The translations under genes and the position numbers were made by a program. This document shows positions 1 to 11,979 of a stretch of DNA of 64,000 nucleotides, in pieces. Within the stretch, counting starts at the first letter, position 1. The number at the start of each line of letters is the position of its first letter. The notes beneath the pieces were generated by a model. The model did not search any database, was not told where the DNA came from, and saw nothing but the letters and a program-made list of their open reading frames with translations. The stretch is from Arachis hypogaea (lineage: Eukaryota; Streptophyta; Magnoliopsida; Fabales; Fabaceae), in the NCBI RefSeq assembly GCF_003086295.3, contig NC_092046.1:105193363-105257362 (forward strand), read 5' to 3'.

Positions 1-976
1 AACCAACACTTTTGACTAATCATCCTTTGACAAATAATCATTTTAGTTTAGAGTTTTAGAGAGAGAAGCTCTCACTTCTCTCTAGAATTAGGATTAGGGT
101 TAGGTTTAGTTCTTAGATCTAGGTTTTTAATCTCATGCTTTCTTCCACTCCTATCTCTCAATTCTTTGTTGCTACATTCATCTTCTTCTATTCTTTTATT
201 GTAATTTCCTTTATGTTGTTCTTATATTTTGTTGTAGATCTAGTATTGTTCCTTCTACTTTCTTCCAATTCAATAAGAGGTAATTCATAATAATTGTTCT
301 TCTTTGCTTTTCTATTGTTGATCTCTTGCCTTTGTAGTTGTAGATTCCTTTAATTCCTGCAATTAATAATGTTTACTTCTATTGCACTCTATGTGTTTGA
401 TGAAATGTCTCTTATAGCTATTAGTTAGATTTTGTTCCTCTTGGCCTAGGTAGAGTAATTAGTGACACTTGAGTTATCTAATTCCTTTGTTGATTGATAA
501 TTGGAGAGATTGCTAATTGGTTTGGAGTGCACTAAAGCTAGTCTTTCCTTGGGAGTTGGCTAGGACTTGTGGCTCAAGTCAATTCATCCACTTGACTTTC
601 CTTTCTTTAGTAAGGGTTAACTAAGTGGTAGCAATGAACAATTCTCATCACAATTGAGAAGGATAACAAGGATAGGACTTCTAGTTCTCATATCTTGCCA
701 AGAGCCTTTTATAGTTGTTAGTTTATTTTCCTTGCCATTTACTTTTCATGCTTCTTATCCAAAACCCCAAAATAACTCATAACCAATAACAAGACACTTT
801 ATTGTAATTCCTAGGGAGAACGACCCGAGGTCCAATACTTCGGTTTATAAATTTTAGGGGTTTGTACTAGTGACAAACAACTTTTTGTATGAAAGGATTA
901 TTGCTTGGTTTAGAAACTATACTTTACAACGAGAATTCATTTGTGAAATTCTAAACCATCAAAAATCCGTTCGTCA
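1..976 (+). repeat. 5' LTR of element A (3' two-thirds)
   Basis: It aligns to 6269-7246 and ends in the same ...CGTTCGTCA. The right copy begins TGAC, so the LTR ends are TGAC...GTCA. Substitutions cluster around 407-432. The missing LTR start lies upstream of the window. Confidence 0.9.
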
Positions 977-979
977 AAA

Positions 980-997
980 TGGCGCCGTTGCCGGGGA
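980..997 (+). other. Primer-binding site, tRNA-Asp type
   Basis: TGGCGCCGTTGCCGGGGA begins 3 bases after the LTR end. This is the primer site known from Athila-like and Calypso-like plant Ty3/gypsy elements, complementary to the 3' end of tRNA-Asp. It fixes the + orientation of element A. Confidence 0.85.
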
Positions 998-1138
998 ATT
1001 GCAATGGTGTTATGTTATTGGTTATTGTACATATGTGAATAGTGTGAATATCTTCCTTTTTTTGCTTTATTTGCTAGTTGTAGAATTTTATTTCTCTTAT
1101 TTTCCATTATCTTTTGATTTTTGTTTTCTCTTTCCATT

Positions 1139-2785
1139 ATGAATTCTCATTTTGGCTATGAGTGTGATTACAACTATGTTGTAGGTGATGAGGGCTATAA
1201 TGGAGATGTGTATCAAGGATAGGACAATCAAAAGTGGGAAGAGCCATATGCTTATGATCAATCATCATGGCAACAACCCCCACCAATGCACTATGAGGAA
1301 GAGCCATTCTTTGATGCATATCAATCAAATGGCTATGGTGGATCTCCTTGTGATTTCCAAGAACCACCACTATATGCCTATGAGTCATATCCTCAACATG
1401 ACTCTCAACCACACTCACAAGCCTATTTTCAACAAACACCTCCATATGACCATGATCCTTACCCACCATACCAACCTCCTTTTGAACCATATGAGCCATA
1501 CATGGAACCACAATTCCAAGATTACTACTCCCAAGAACCACTTCAATACACACCACCACCTCACCAAGAAGAACCACCTTCCTATAATGAACCCTTTCTC
1601 CAAGACAATGAACTTTCTTATCCACTCCAACCTCTAATGGATGGAACCCTTGGTGTTCTTCTTCAAGGACATGAGGAGATGACAAGGGATGTGCAACAAT
1701 TCATGACCGCCTTGGATGCGGTGGTAAACCGGTTAGCATCCCAACTTTTGGACACTCAAGGAACTCCCATGGCTCAAGAAGAGCATAGCATGAAGGAGAG
1801 ATTGGAAACTCCGGTGGAAAAGGAGGAAGGCTACTTTGTGTTAGAACAATTGGAGGAACCTATGAACATTGAAGAAGAGGAAGAAGTGGTTGAAGACTTA
1901 GGAGATGCGGAACTTCCATGGGAAGCTAAAATCAAAGAAAATCCCTCCAAGAAGAGTAAATTTGATGTTGAGGAGGAATGTGCACAACCTCCAAGGCATA
2001 TTCTATATGAAGACTTGGAGAGAATGAAGCAAGAATTGAGTTCCCTTGGTGATGAAGATCATGCATCCAACCATCTTGGTGGTGAATCCTTTGAATTTGA
2101 AGAACCTTCTCCCAATGAGATAGAAAGCAATGTGGAGGTAGAATTCTCTCAACCTCCCATTTATGATTTGAATGATGAGGAAGAGTTAGATGAAATTGAT
2201 GAACAAAGGATTGGAAGTGAAGAAGCTTATGAAGAGGTGGAGATTAATAAGGAAGAACACAAGGGAGTAAGGCTTGCTAGCACGTTGGAGATACCTCTCC
2301 CCAAGCCACCACCATCCATTCTTTCATTCAAGTGGGTAAATTCCTTATACTCAAGCTTTATTATTCCCCTTGAATTTGGTTTGCTTGAGACGGATGGTCA
2401 ACTTAGACATATTTGTGGCTTTAAAAGCAAAAAGGAAATGGCTAGTGGTTGGAAACATTATTCTAGGCTCATTATGGTTGCATGTTCAAAGCTTAATTGC
2501 ACGGTTTGGCATAGAGCTAGATTGTTTGGGTCTAGGAGAATGTTTGGTCACTTTATTGAGAATTCTAAGGTCATGCCACCCAAATGGAATAATGATAATC
2601 AACTTGAAGATGGGTGTGGAAATAAGATATGGGATCCGGGAATATATGAGGATCAATTTTGGGAGCCCATGGTTTGTGAAGAACTCCATCAAGGCTTGAA
2701 GATATTAAAATTGAAGAATGGAGCTTATTGGAGATTCAAGCATTGGTGGATGTTCAAGGATAGCTTCAAGCACAAGCCACCTTGA
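1139..2785 (+). pseudogene. gag-like protein of element A, one internal stop
   Basis: An ATG at 1139 opens a frame that is stopped by TAG at 1220-1222 and then stays open to TGA at 2783-2785; the part after the stop (from Met 1286) is 499 aa. The N-terminal 150 residues are rich in Pro, Tyr and Gln (QPPP, EPPSY repeats). The middle is strongly acidic (EEEEEVVEDLGDAE). The C-terminal 170 residues hold a Trp- and Cys-containing region with the motifs FKWV, LETDGQLR and CGFKSK. The protein at 63,031-64,000 on the minus strand shares these motifs, so the region is conserved between element families. I see no zinc knuckle and no pol domain. By position, directly after the primer site, it is likely the particle or RNA-binding protein of a non-autonomous element, but the function is inference. 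The single amber codon suggests recent inactivation. Confidence 0.75.
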
Positions 2786-3055
2786 GAGGAGCTCCCCATA
2801 AGTCCAACTTAAGGACAATAAACAAAAGTGCTAGGTGGGAGACAACCCACCATGGTAAAATCCTTTCATTTTCTCTTTTGTATATATTGGTAGAATTAGT
2901 TTAATTTCATGTTTTGTTTAGTTAGTTGAGTATGTTTGGTAGTTTAAGCATGTTAAATAAGGTTTTATGGTGTTTTGGTAGCTGTTTGGAGGTTTGGAAT
3001 GCATGGATTGGTGCAAAAACATAGAAAATTTTTTTTTTGAAAAACAGAGCACCAT

Positions 3056-3308
3056 CCACGCGTACGCGTACATGGCGCGTACGCGCACTTCCAGCATTTT
3101 CGACCATCCACGCGCGCGCGCCATGCGTGCGTACGCGCGGATTGAGAAGTTCCAACCTCCATACATTTTCCAGAGAGTTGTGCCTGCGCCGCGCCAACGT
3201 TGTGCCTCTGGCACAAACCCCACTTGCGCACACGCGCCCATGACGCGTACGCGCCACTCTCGAAATAAGCCAACGACGCGCGCGCGCCATGCGTGCGTAC
3301 GCGCGGAT
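3056..3308 (+). repeat. Paired CpG palindrome array in element A
   Basis: Four dimers, at about 3056-3087, 3108-3141, 3224-3254 and 3274-3308, each hold two palindrome-like 12-mers with core CGCGTACGCG or CGCGCGCG. A 3-5 base spacer, often CATG, separates the two halves. The surrounding sequence is AT-rich. Two further dimers lie in the 3' LTR at about 6064-6097 and 6112-6147. Element D carries the same layout with a different core. Confidence 0.8.
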
Positions 3309-5744
3309 TTCTTTCTCCCATCCACTTTTCTTTTCTTCTCCTCTTTCCAATTCTTTCCTTCTCCTTTCTTCTTCCCTTCTCCTACCCCTCATCCAACACT
3401 TCCAAACACCATGGATAACCATTTATTTTAGTTAACAAATTAGTTAGTTAGCTAGTTGATTAGTTAGTTTTAGTTTAGTTTTCATTTTATTTTCTCTCTT
3501 TTCATTATAAGTGTTGGAGTATTGACTTTGTTTACTATACATTGCTATATCCCTTATTGCCTAAATGCTATTTTAGCATGAATAATTTTAGATAATCTTT
3601 GTTGGATTCTATGACTGAGGTTATATTTTGTTACTTGGTTTTGAGTTCTTCATGCTTACCTTTTGAAAAATAGCAAGTGATGAGAATTGTCTTCGAGCTT
3701 ATAACTCTTTTGAATTGCATGTTGTAGCTAGCCACCATGTGATTTGAACCGTATTCTTTGATTAGGCAATCTCTTGATGGATAATGTTGAGCATTTACCT
3801 TAATGCATTGTATTTCATGATTATATCCATCCATATGTTTGACTTGAATGCTTTCATGCTTCTCTAATGCTTGTCTTACCTTACAAGCTTACTTAAAGCA
3901 TCTCAAGCACACTAGGATAAGTGAAGTGCATGCTTATTTTGTGACATAGCTTTTATGCTAATGTGTATTCTAAACCGCGCAATTTAGAATTCACACACCT
4001 AATATTTCTTAATGTCACACTAATTCACTCACCTCATTCTAGTGATTTACCTCATTCCAACAATGTATGCTTCCTTGCTTTTATATCTTCTCATCTTATG
4101 GTGTTATATTTTTGTTTTTCATAACAAATGCACCACAAGCAACCATGGAAGCGGAAGAAAGAACACATAGCAATCCAGAGAGTCGTCGTACCCCCTTGCT
4201 CATCTTTGAGTGCACCGAGGACGGTGCAAACTTTTAAGTGTGGGGAGGTCGTCCGACCGATCGGCAATCTTGGGTGACAAATTTCTAACTCCAATACTTT
4301 TGCATTTCATTTTAGGATTTTAGGATTTTTACTTGCATTTTCTTATTTTTGCATATGTATACACAATAAGCTTAGTCAAGATAATGAGAATTTTTCAAGA
4401 TCTCTATCTATAGGGCACCAATTGATTTGAGTGGAAAACTTTTCATAGAACTTGCTAGAATTATATATTTTGTGGAACATGATTTATGAGCTAAGAACAC
4501 AAGCTTGTGAGACTTGAGCCTATTGATGTGGTTACATTTTATAACCACTTATTTTCCATTCTTGTGTGAAATTGTTCTCTTTCCATGATTGTGATCCTTG
4601 ATTTGCTTGATTCTATATATCCGTTTATTTCTTGTGTTTGTGCATTTATATGATTGAGGTCATTCTTTCATTAGCCACTCACCCAAATAGCCAACCTTTT
4701 ACTCTCCATTGCTAGCCAATTTTGAGCCTATGCTTAACCAACTCATTCTTATTTTAGCTCATTACAAGCCCAAGGCGGAAAACCAATGAAAAGTCCTTGT
4801 TTGGATCTTTGATTAGCCTAGGCTAGTGAGAGTGTGTATTATTCAAGTTGGTGAGGCTTGGGAATATTGGATGGGATAAAAAGGGGCAGCACACTTTTAT
4901 GTTTAGGAATTGGGCACATATTCATGTATTGATTAAATGTAGAGACCTTATGCATTGATGTTCTCGCGTTTAGTTTGAAAGAAGAAAAAGAAAAAAAAAA
5001 TAATATGTATATAAAAAAAATGATGAAAAGAAAAGAAAAAATGTATATAGAAAAAGAAAAAAAAGAGAAGCAAAAAAAGGGGACAAAATGCCCCAAAGTG
5101 AAGCTCAATAAGAATCAATGCATAAGTATTGAGAAATGAAAAGAAAATGCATGAGTATGTACGAAAAAGTGAAGAATGGGTAGTTAGAATAGCTCGCATT
5201 TGTATAGGTAATTAAATAGGTTAGGTGGGAAAGTCTATGCTAATCAAAGATTCAAATCCTAGTCCACTTGACCATAAATGATCCTACCTTGACCCTAACC
5301 CCATTACAACCTAAATAAAAGACCTCATGATGAATGTATGCACGCATTGAATAAGTGTTGATTGTTAGAAAAAAATCAAATTTTAGAAAACACGATTAGA
5401 AGAGAATTGAGTGAATTAACCCTTAAACACTTGAGTGAATAGAGCGGATACACATCCGGTGAAGGTTCAAAAGTTCAATCACATGTGTTCACCCATATTA
5501 TCCATATTCTTGCAAGTTTGAACTCTTTTTGACAATTCAATACAATTGTGGGTTGGACTTAGTTCCTATATGCCTAGCTCTTGTGCTTATGCATGCTCTC
5601 TTGGGAATTGATTTGTTTGAACTAAGCATTTCCAATTGCTTTAGATAATTGCATTTAGATAGGACTCATATAGTTTAGTTGCATTCAATAAATGTCATAA
5701 CCCTTAGTTCCTTCTTATTTTAGCATGAGGACATGCTAAGGCCT
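3309..5744 (+). other. Non-coding 3' interior of element A
   Basis: There is no credible ORF. It holds a copy of the polypurine motif AAGTGTGGGGAGGT at 4236-4249, 1.5 kb before the terminal copy, and an A-rich low-complexity stretch at about 4975-5090. The part around 4640-4800 resembles, in the same order, the minus strand around 58,580-58,760 of element D. This region is therefore a shared, non-coding 3' module of the family. Confidence 0.6.
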
Positions 5745-5758
5745 AAGTGTGGGGAGGT
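5745..5758 (+). other. Polypurine tract of element A
   Basis: AAGTGTGGGGAGG plus one T lies directly before the TGAC start of the 3' LTR, where plus-strand DNA synthesis of LTR elements is primed. The upstream sequence GCATGAGGACATGC (5723-5736) recurs near the end of element D. Confidence 0.8.
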
Positions 5759-7246
5759 TGACAAACCCCAATTTGACGGTTTGTTTTGCATTGAATTTAG
5801 AGTATTTTGATAACCTTTTGTCACATTTAGCCTAGGAATTAGCATGATTTTGTTATCTCTCCCATATTTGTGCTTAAGTGTAAAAACATGCTTTCTAAGC
5901 CTTATTTTGATGAATTCTAGTTCTCCTTTGATTCTATAAGATGCCTTGATGTGTTTGCTAGTAATTCCAGGATTGAAATAGGCTAGGCATGGATCAAAAG
6001 AAGCAAGGAAGGAAGCATACAAGTGGAGAGAAGCATAAAAAGGCAAAGAAGCAAAGTCCGCCATGCACGCGCACGCGCACAAGGCACGCGCGCACATCGC
6101 AGAATTAGCCAGGGACGCGCACGCGTACCGTGCGCGCACGCGTCGATGAGGGCACATGACCTCACTAATGCAACACGTGCCTGGCGATTTGAGAGGGTTT
6201 CTGAACCCATTTTTGGCGCCAAATTGCTAAGGGAAAGGAATAAAAGGATGAAGGATTAAGGGGATGGCAACCAACACTTTTGACTAATCATCCTTTGACA
6301 AATAATCATTTTAGTTTAGAGTTTTAGAGAGAGAAGCTCTCACTTCTCTCTAGAATTAGGATTAGGGTTAGGTTTAGTTCTTAGATCTAGGTTTTTAATC
6401 TCATGCTTTCTTCCACTCCTATCTCTCAATTCTTTGTTGCTACATTCATCTTCTTCTATTCTTTTATTGTAATTTCCTTTATGTTGTTCTTATATTTTGT
6501 TGTAGATCTAGTATTGTTCCTTCTACTTTCTTCCAATTCAATAAGAGGTAATTCATAATAATTGTTCTTCTTTGCTTTTCTATTGTTGATCTCTTGCCTT
6601 TGTAGTTGTAGATTCCTTTAATTCCTGCAATTAATAATGTTTACTTCTATTGCACTCTATGTGTTTGTTGAAATGCCTCTTTTAGTTTTAGTGTAGATTT
6701 TGTTCCTCTTGGCCTAGGTAGAGTAATTAGTGACACTTGAGTTATCTAATTCTTTTGTTGATTGATAATTGGAGAGATTGCTAATTGGTTTGGAGTGTAC
6801 TAAAGCTAGTCTTTCCTTGGGGGTTGGCTAGGACTTGTGGCTCAAGTCAATTCATCCACTTGACTTTCCTTTAATTAGTAAGGGTTAACTAAGTGGTAGC
6901 AATGAACAATTCTCATCACAATTGAGAAGGATAACTAGGATAGGACTTCTAATTTTCATACCTTGCCAAGAGCCTTTTATAGTTGTTAGTTTATTTTCCT
7001 TGCCATTTACTTTTCATGCTTCTTATCCAAAACCCCAAAATAACTCATAACCAATAACAAAACACTTTATTGTAATTCCTAGGGAGAACGACCCGAGGTC
7101 CAATACTTCGGTTTATAAATTTTAGGGGTTTGTACTAGTGACAAACAACTTTTTGTATGAAAGGATTATTGCTTGGTTTAGAAACTATACTTTACAACGA
7201 GAATTCATTTGTGAAATTCTAAACCATCAAAAATCCGTTCGTCACA
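5759..7246 (+). repeat. 3' LTR of element A (complete)
   Basis: It starts TGACAAACCCC after the purine tract and ends CGTTCGTCA, 1488 bp. Two CpG palindrome dimers occur about 300-390 bp into it. From 6269 on it matches the visible 5' LTR. Confidence 0.88.
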
Positions 7247-9957
7247 CACTCCAAATTTTTTTAAATTTTTAAACTCAAATTTATACTCCCTAAATAAGAT
7301 CATCACACATTTTAAAAAACAGTAGAATAATTTACAATTAAAAAGCGTACCATTATTAAATCAGTATTAAAAATAATAATGTGAAAATATGAAGCGAAAG
7401 TCCATGATAATAGATATTAGGATGGCTCAGGTGAAAAAAAACCTCCCCATTGATTTCGTAGGCGCCGTGCCAGAAATGCACGCCCATGTCAATCCTATTT
7501 CATGGCCACCACATATGAATTAGAGTGCATTTTTCGAAATTTTTGGAATTATTTTTTCTTCAGGCGTATTTTTGGAATTATTGTACATGTGATTTTTGTT
7601 TATATAAACAAGCCTATCTATATTTATTAATTATATTACGTAAACGAATTTTCTTAAAATTGATTTTAAAGTCAATCTTTGCCAACCACAACTATGATTT
7701 CCTAATTTAATTTACTTTGTACATTAGTTATTTGACTTCCAGAAAATAATTCACTAATTATTTTTTATACTTAAATTCCATTAACAATAATTTTTTTAGA
7801 GCACCTTCAACTTTTTTTTCGATCAATTTAAAATTAGACTGCGATAATCTCAGCAACTATGTTACACTTTTAAGCCATGTTATATAAACTAGCGGCTCAA
7901 CGGACTGTTCATCCGTTTTTCTATTGTTTTTAAAAAATTTATTTTAATTTGTTTGTTAATGTATTATTTATTTTTTAAATTTATTTGATAAATATTCTTT
8001 TATTTTAATATTAACGTGATCTTATTTATATCATGTTTTGTCTAAATTAAAATTATGTCAATAACTATTATTGTCTCTCCACTATTAACCTTGTCTTATT
8101 CCCTTTTCTTGTTTTCTTCTTCTACTAACCCCTACCACAATCAATTTCCACCATATCATTATAGTAGCTCTCGTTTTTTGTTCATCGCTTTGATCCATAA
8201 CTATCCATTGTATTAACTTTACTGTTATTTAAGATTTTTTAAAGATATTACTTTTTTTGTTCGATTTAGATATCTAGATGTATAACTATTATTTAGATAT
8301 TTATTGTTTCATACTTGCGTGTTAAATCATCTTTTACCATTTAAAAAAAAATTAAGATATCAATCATTCAATGATTTTGTATAGAAAAATTAAATAAAAA
8401 ATAAAAAAAATCTATAAGTTTTTTAATTTTTTAATATATAGAATAATTATATTTCAATTAATGTAGGTATAATACTTAAGTCATTAAGTTGTTATTATGT
8501 GTAACAATGCAGATAAAAAATTATAAATATTTATAAATTTATTTATTTCTCAATTTTATTTAATATAGAGTATATATAATAATTTATATTTAAATCACTC
8601 TTTTCTTCCATATAATTGTAATAGCTAAAAAATTTTTATTTTTCATAATTTTATATTCAACATTTCAAATCATCTTTAGATTTATTATTCTTTTAGAATT
8701 TTTAATTTTTGTTTTCATTATTCTTTTTTATTCCGTTATCTATCTACATATTTATCATTGGCTCATCTCCATGCTTATATTGGCTTGTTCTCTCTTCGTC
8801 TCCTTCGATCTTCTCTACAATATCAATTAGTTATCACCATGTATTAATTTATAATTATTACAATCAAAAGTGAATACTAATTTAAAAAAAAAGTAAGAAA
8901 AAAAGATTTTGTAACACTTGTGCGAATACTTTACACTCCTATAAATATAATGAAAGAGTAGAATTAACTTTTTCTTTTTCGAGTATTCTCTTTATTATTT
9001 AATACAAACAAAGTCTTTTTTTTTTCATTTGTGGTAAAACTAAAAAATTAAAGCGGGGTAACATTAGAACTTTTTTGTTTAACAAACTTAAAATAAAGCA
9101 CAAAAATTGTAATTATAATCTATTTTATTGGACACCAAACCCTCTGTATTTCCTATATATTCCCATTATATATTGTTATAGATAATTATATGGGTGAGTA
9201 CATTAAAAATATTTTTAATTCATATCATATTGTAATTATAATCTATTTTATTATAGTTATTATTGCTCCTTTATCAAAAAACTTTATTTTATGAAAAAAA
9301 ATTTATAACGGACTATACTATGTATTAATTTATCTTAACATTTGGTTCTGAAAAAAAAAAAACACAGCACTTTATTTTAAGTATGGTATTAATTACTTAA
9401 TTAATACCTTAAGTTTTTAACTGTAATAATATTTGTAATATTATATTAATATCTAAATAATTAATTTTTTTTTAATATCAAGGACGAGTAAAAGAGTGAT
9501 ATATTGTGCAAGATGTAAATTATCTCCTTAATCTTTTGAAAACGTCTGATATTTCCTTTAACTAGTCATTGTTGAAGAAACACTTTATATTAATCAACTG
9601 CAACATTTCCAATAATCGGGATTTATAGGATGGATTGGCTAGTTACATTTTCGTTAAATTTTTTACCGTTTTAATAATTTTTATGCATAAATTCATTAAT
9701 TAACCATGAATAAATATTTAACATTAACAACTATATATTTCCGGCTTTATAAAAGTCAACTGTCTTAAAATTATTTGTTCAGTATTCGGTTATCAGTTTT
9801 ATTTTTTACAACTTAATCCTATGTAAAGTAAATTAATATTAAATATGTTCTTGTTATGGTATTTTTTCCCTTTTTATATTTTCTCACAAGAAAAGACTTG
9901 TATGACACTTTAAAAAAAAATTTCTTTTAAATATAATTTAATTTCGCAATTGTGTAG
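7247..9957. other. AT-rich intergenic stretch
   Basis: It holds many homopolymer runs and no ORF or RNA gene I can support. Upstream exons of the protease pseudogene that follows could be hidden here, but I could not define any. Confidence 0.6.
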
Positions 9958-11979
9958 CCAAAGTCTTTCCAAGAAGAATACAGAAGCCTCTTTTGACAAT
10001 ATATTTGTCAGCAACCAACATTTAAATTTACTCTCAGAACCAATGTATCAATGTTTAACTGAATACATTGATTCAAAAATTTTGAGGGTGAAACAAGAGG
10101 TACAAATAACGGTACGCCACGAGTTTCATAAATTGGCCCAGACATTAACTCTTCCTGCAAACACAGTAATGTCTACCGCTGGAGGTGAAGAAGCAAATGG
10201 CAGTAGGGTAAGTAACAAGAATTAGTAATCTCTGTTTTAAGGATTTCTTAAAGTTTGCCAAATGCGAATTTCATGTTTAATAGTAGGTGAATATAGTAAC
10301 ATATGAACAATAAGAATCTATGTTTAATACAACTGAAAATGATCAAAATTATTATTTGTAATGTATACATTTAATATGCAGGCAACTAACCGTGATGGAC
10401 AACTGTATGAGTTGGACGGCGTCAAATGTGAAGTTGAAAGATTGCGTTCATTGACAATACCAGTAAGTAAAAACTATTTTATTAAGATTATGTTCATTAT
10501 GAATAATTCGACTATGATTTCATGATTAATTTTATTTCAGTTGACGTTTGAAATCCCCAAAGATATGCTGGTCAATGAAGAAGAAGCAATGGTAGCTATA
10601 TATTTATATAATGCTAATGCCTCTCCCGAGTAAGTATCTTGTTAATATACATGTAAATAACAGTTGTTAAATATTTTATTTCATGTGGTAATATTATTTA
10701 TTTATTTATTTATTTTTACAACAGCGAGAAAATACTTGTATACGAAGGTGTGGATGGTTGTAGAAAATCATTCGATGCACTTAAGCCTATGCGAGAGCTA
10801 GATGCTAATGTAAAATTCCAGATTTTTTTCGTTAAATTTTTTATTTTTCAAACCTCTGAGACTAATTTTATTTGTCACCTTTAATCTTGCTAGATTTTAA
10901 CAATGGTTGCATGCAAAATGACTCATGATGAAAAAAACCGTTCCGGAGGTCCAAAGATATGGTTTCTTCCGCCTAGGGTCTCCGTAAGTCATATGAATTC
11001 AATGTCTACTATGTGCGTTACTAAAACAACCAAAGTGAATCGCAATATTCCTTGACTGTAAAACGTTGTAGGAACAAGCACTCTCCTTTTTCTACCCACC
11101 ATCAGAGGTGGTAATGAACCATTCAGCATACTTATCTGATGTTAGCAGCTTATCAAAGGTAGCTAGTGTATTTGTTTCAACTTTGAAACCTACCCATCTA
11201 CTATCCTTTACCATTATATGTTTTTATAATATTGAGTTTTTGTGATTTTTAGATGTACGTACCAGTTAAGGACCACTTTAATCACTGGTACTTATTATGT
11301 GTTGACGTGAAGAAGAGGAAGCTGATATGTGTAGATCCGATGCAACAACGGACAAGGAAAACCATAAGAGAGCGACAAATTCGACAACTAGTGAGTTATT
11401 CATGCTTCTAAATCGAATTTGTTGCCAATAACTCATTTAATTTTCAGCAAACAATAACTTATAATTATAATTGCTATCAATGCAGGCAAATTTCATTGAC
11501 TGGATGATCCATGAACATTTGACCAATGAGAGATTAGCGTGTAAGTCAGATTTGGATGAAGTTGCATATCAACTCGGTGAATTCCAGATCTATTATCCAC
11601 AGAATCTTCCATAACAAGATAACTCGTAAGCTAAGTTCCTATATGAATTTAAGCAAATTCAAATAAGTTTCTAAGGAAATTGAAACAAATACTTTAATTC
11701 CTATGCCTCAGGTTTGATTCTGGAATATGGGTTGCTAGATGGCAGCTATGTGCTGAGACCAGAAATTCATTTATTATACCAGTGAGTATAACATTATAAT
11801 TCCTCATATTGTATCCTAAGTCAATTGAATGTTCAGTTATTTATTAATTTCACAACATGCAGCCAGTGGACGATACTACTCGCATGTGATTGGCCTTAGA
11901 CTTAGTGCTGAGTAATTATAATAAGGTCAAAGAGAACACCATCGAAGCCGCAAGGAAATTGGTCACCAAAACTAACTGA
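9958..11979 (+). pseudogene. Ulp1-type (C48) protease-like pseudogene, ten exons
   Basis: Exons with good GT/AG borders join in one frame: 9958-10207, 10382-10462, 10541-10629, 10725-10809, 10894-10983, 11072-11158, 11253-11390, 11486-11625, 11712-11781 and 11873-11979. The last four exons resemble the C-terminal catalytic domain of SUMO-type (Ulp1/SENP) proteases: a histidine in the HWYLLCVD block of exon 7 followed by an aspartate, then a glutamine-containing segment, then the active-site block in exon 9. That block reads FDSGIWV where active members have D-C-G, so the nucleophilic Cys is replaced by Ser. Two nonsense codons, TAA at 11612-11614 (from CAA) and TGA at 11897-11899 (from CGA), are both C-to-T changes. 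The copy is therefore dead. Such Ulp1 genes are often carried by Mutator-like elements (Kaonashi type), but I see no terminal repeats here. The 5' end is not defined. Confidence 0.72.

Larger units (their letters stand above)
1..7246 (+). mobile_element. Element A: non-autonomous LTR retrotransposon (5' LTR cut by window edge)
   Basis: Bases 1-976 recur at 6269-7246 with roughly 20 substitutions (about 2%), so these are the two LTRs of one element. Just after the left copy, at 980, is a primer-binding site of the tRNA-Asp type used by plant Ty3/gypsy elements such as Athila and Calypso. A purine tract lies at 5745-5757, directly before the right LTR. The interior holds one gag-like ORF and no protease, reverse transcriptase, RNase H or integrase, so the element must have moved using enzymes from a partner. 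The full LTR is about 1488 bp, so some 510 bp of the left LTR lie outside the window. The 5 bases after the element are cacac; the matching left target-site copy cannot be seen. A related element (D) fills the right end of the window on the other strand. Confidence 0.88.

Noticed and set aside
2918..3431. Overlapping ORFs on both strands over the CpG palindrome array
   Set aside because: They are open only because palindromic CGCG repeats lack stops; translations are Arg/Ala low complexity and not conserved in element D.
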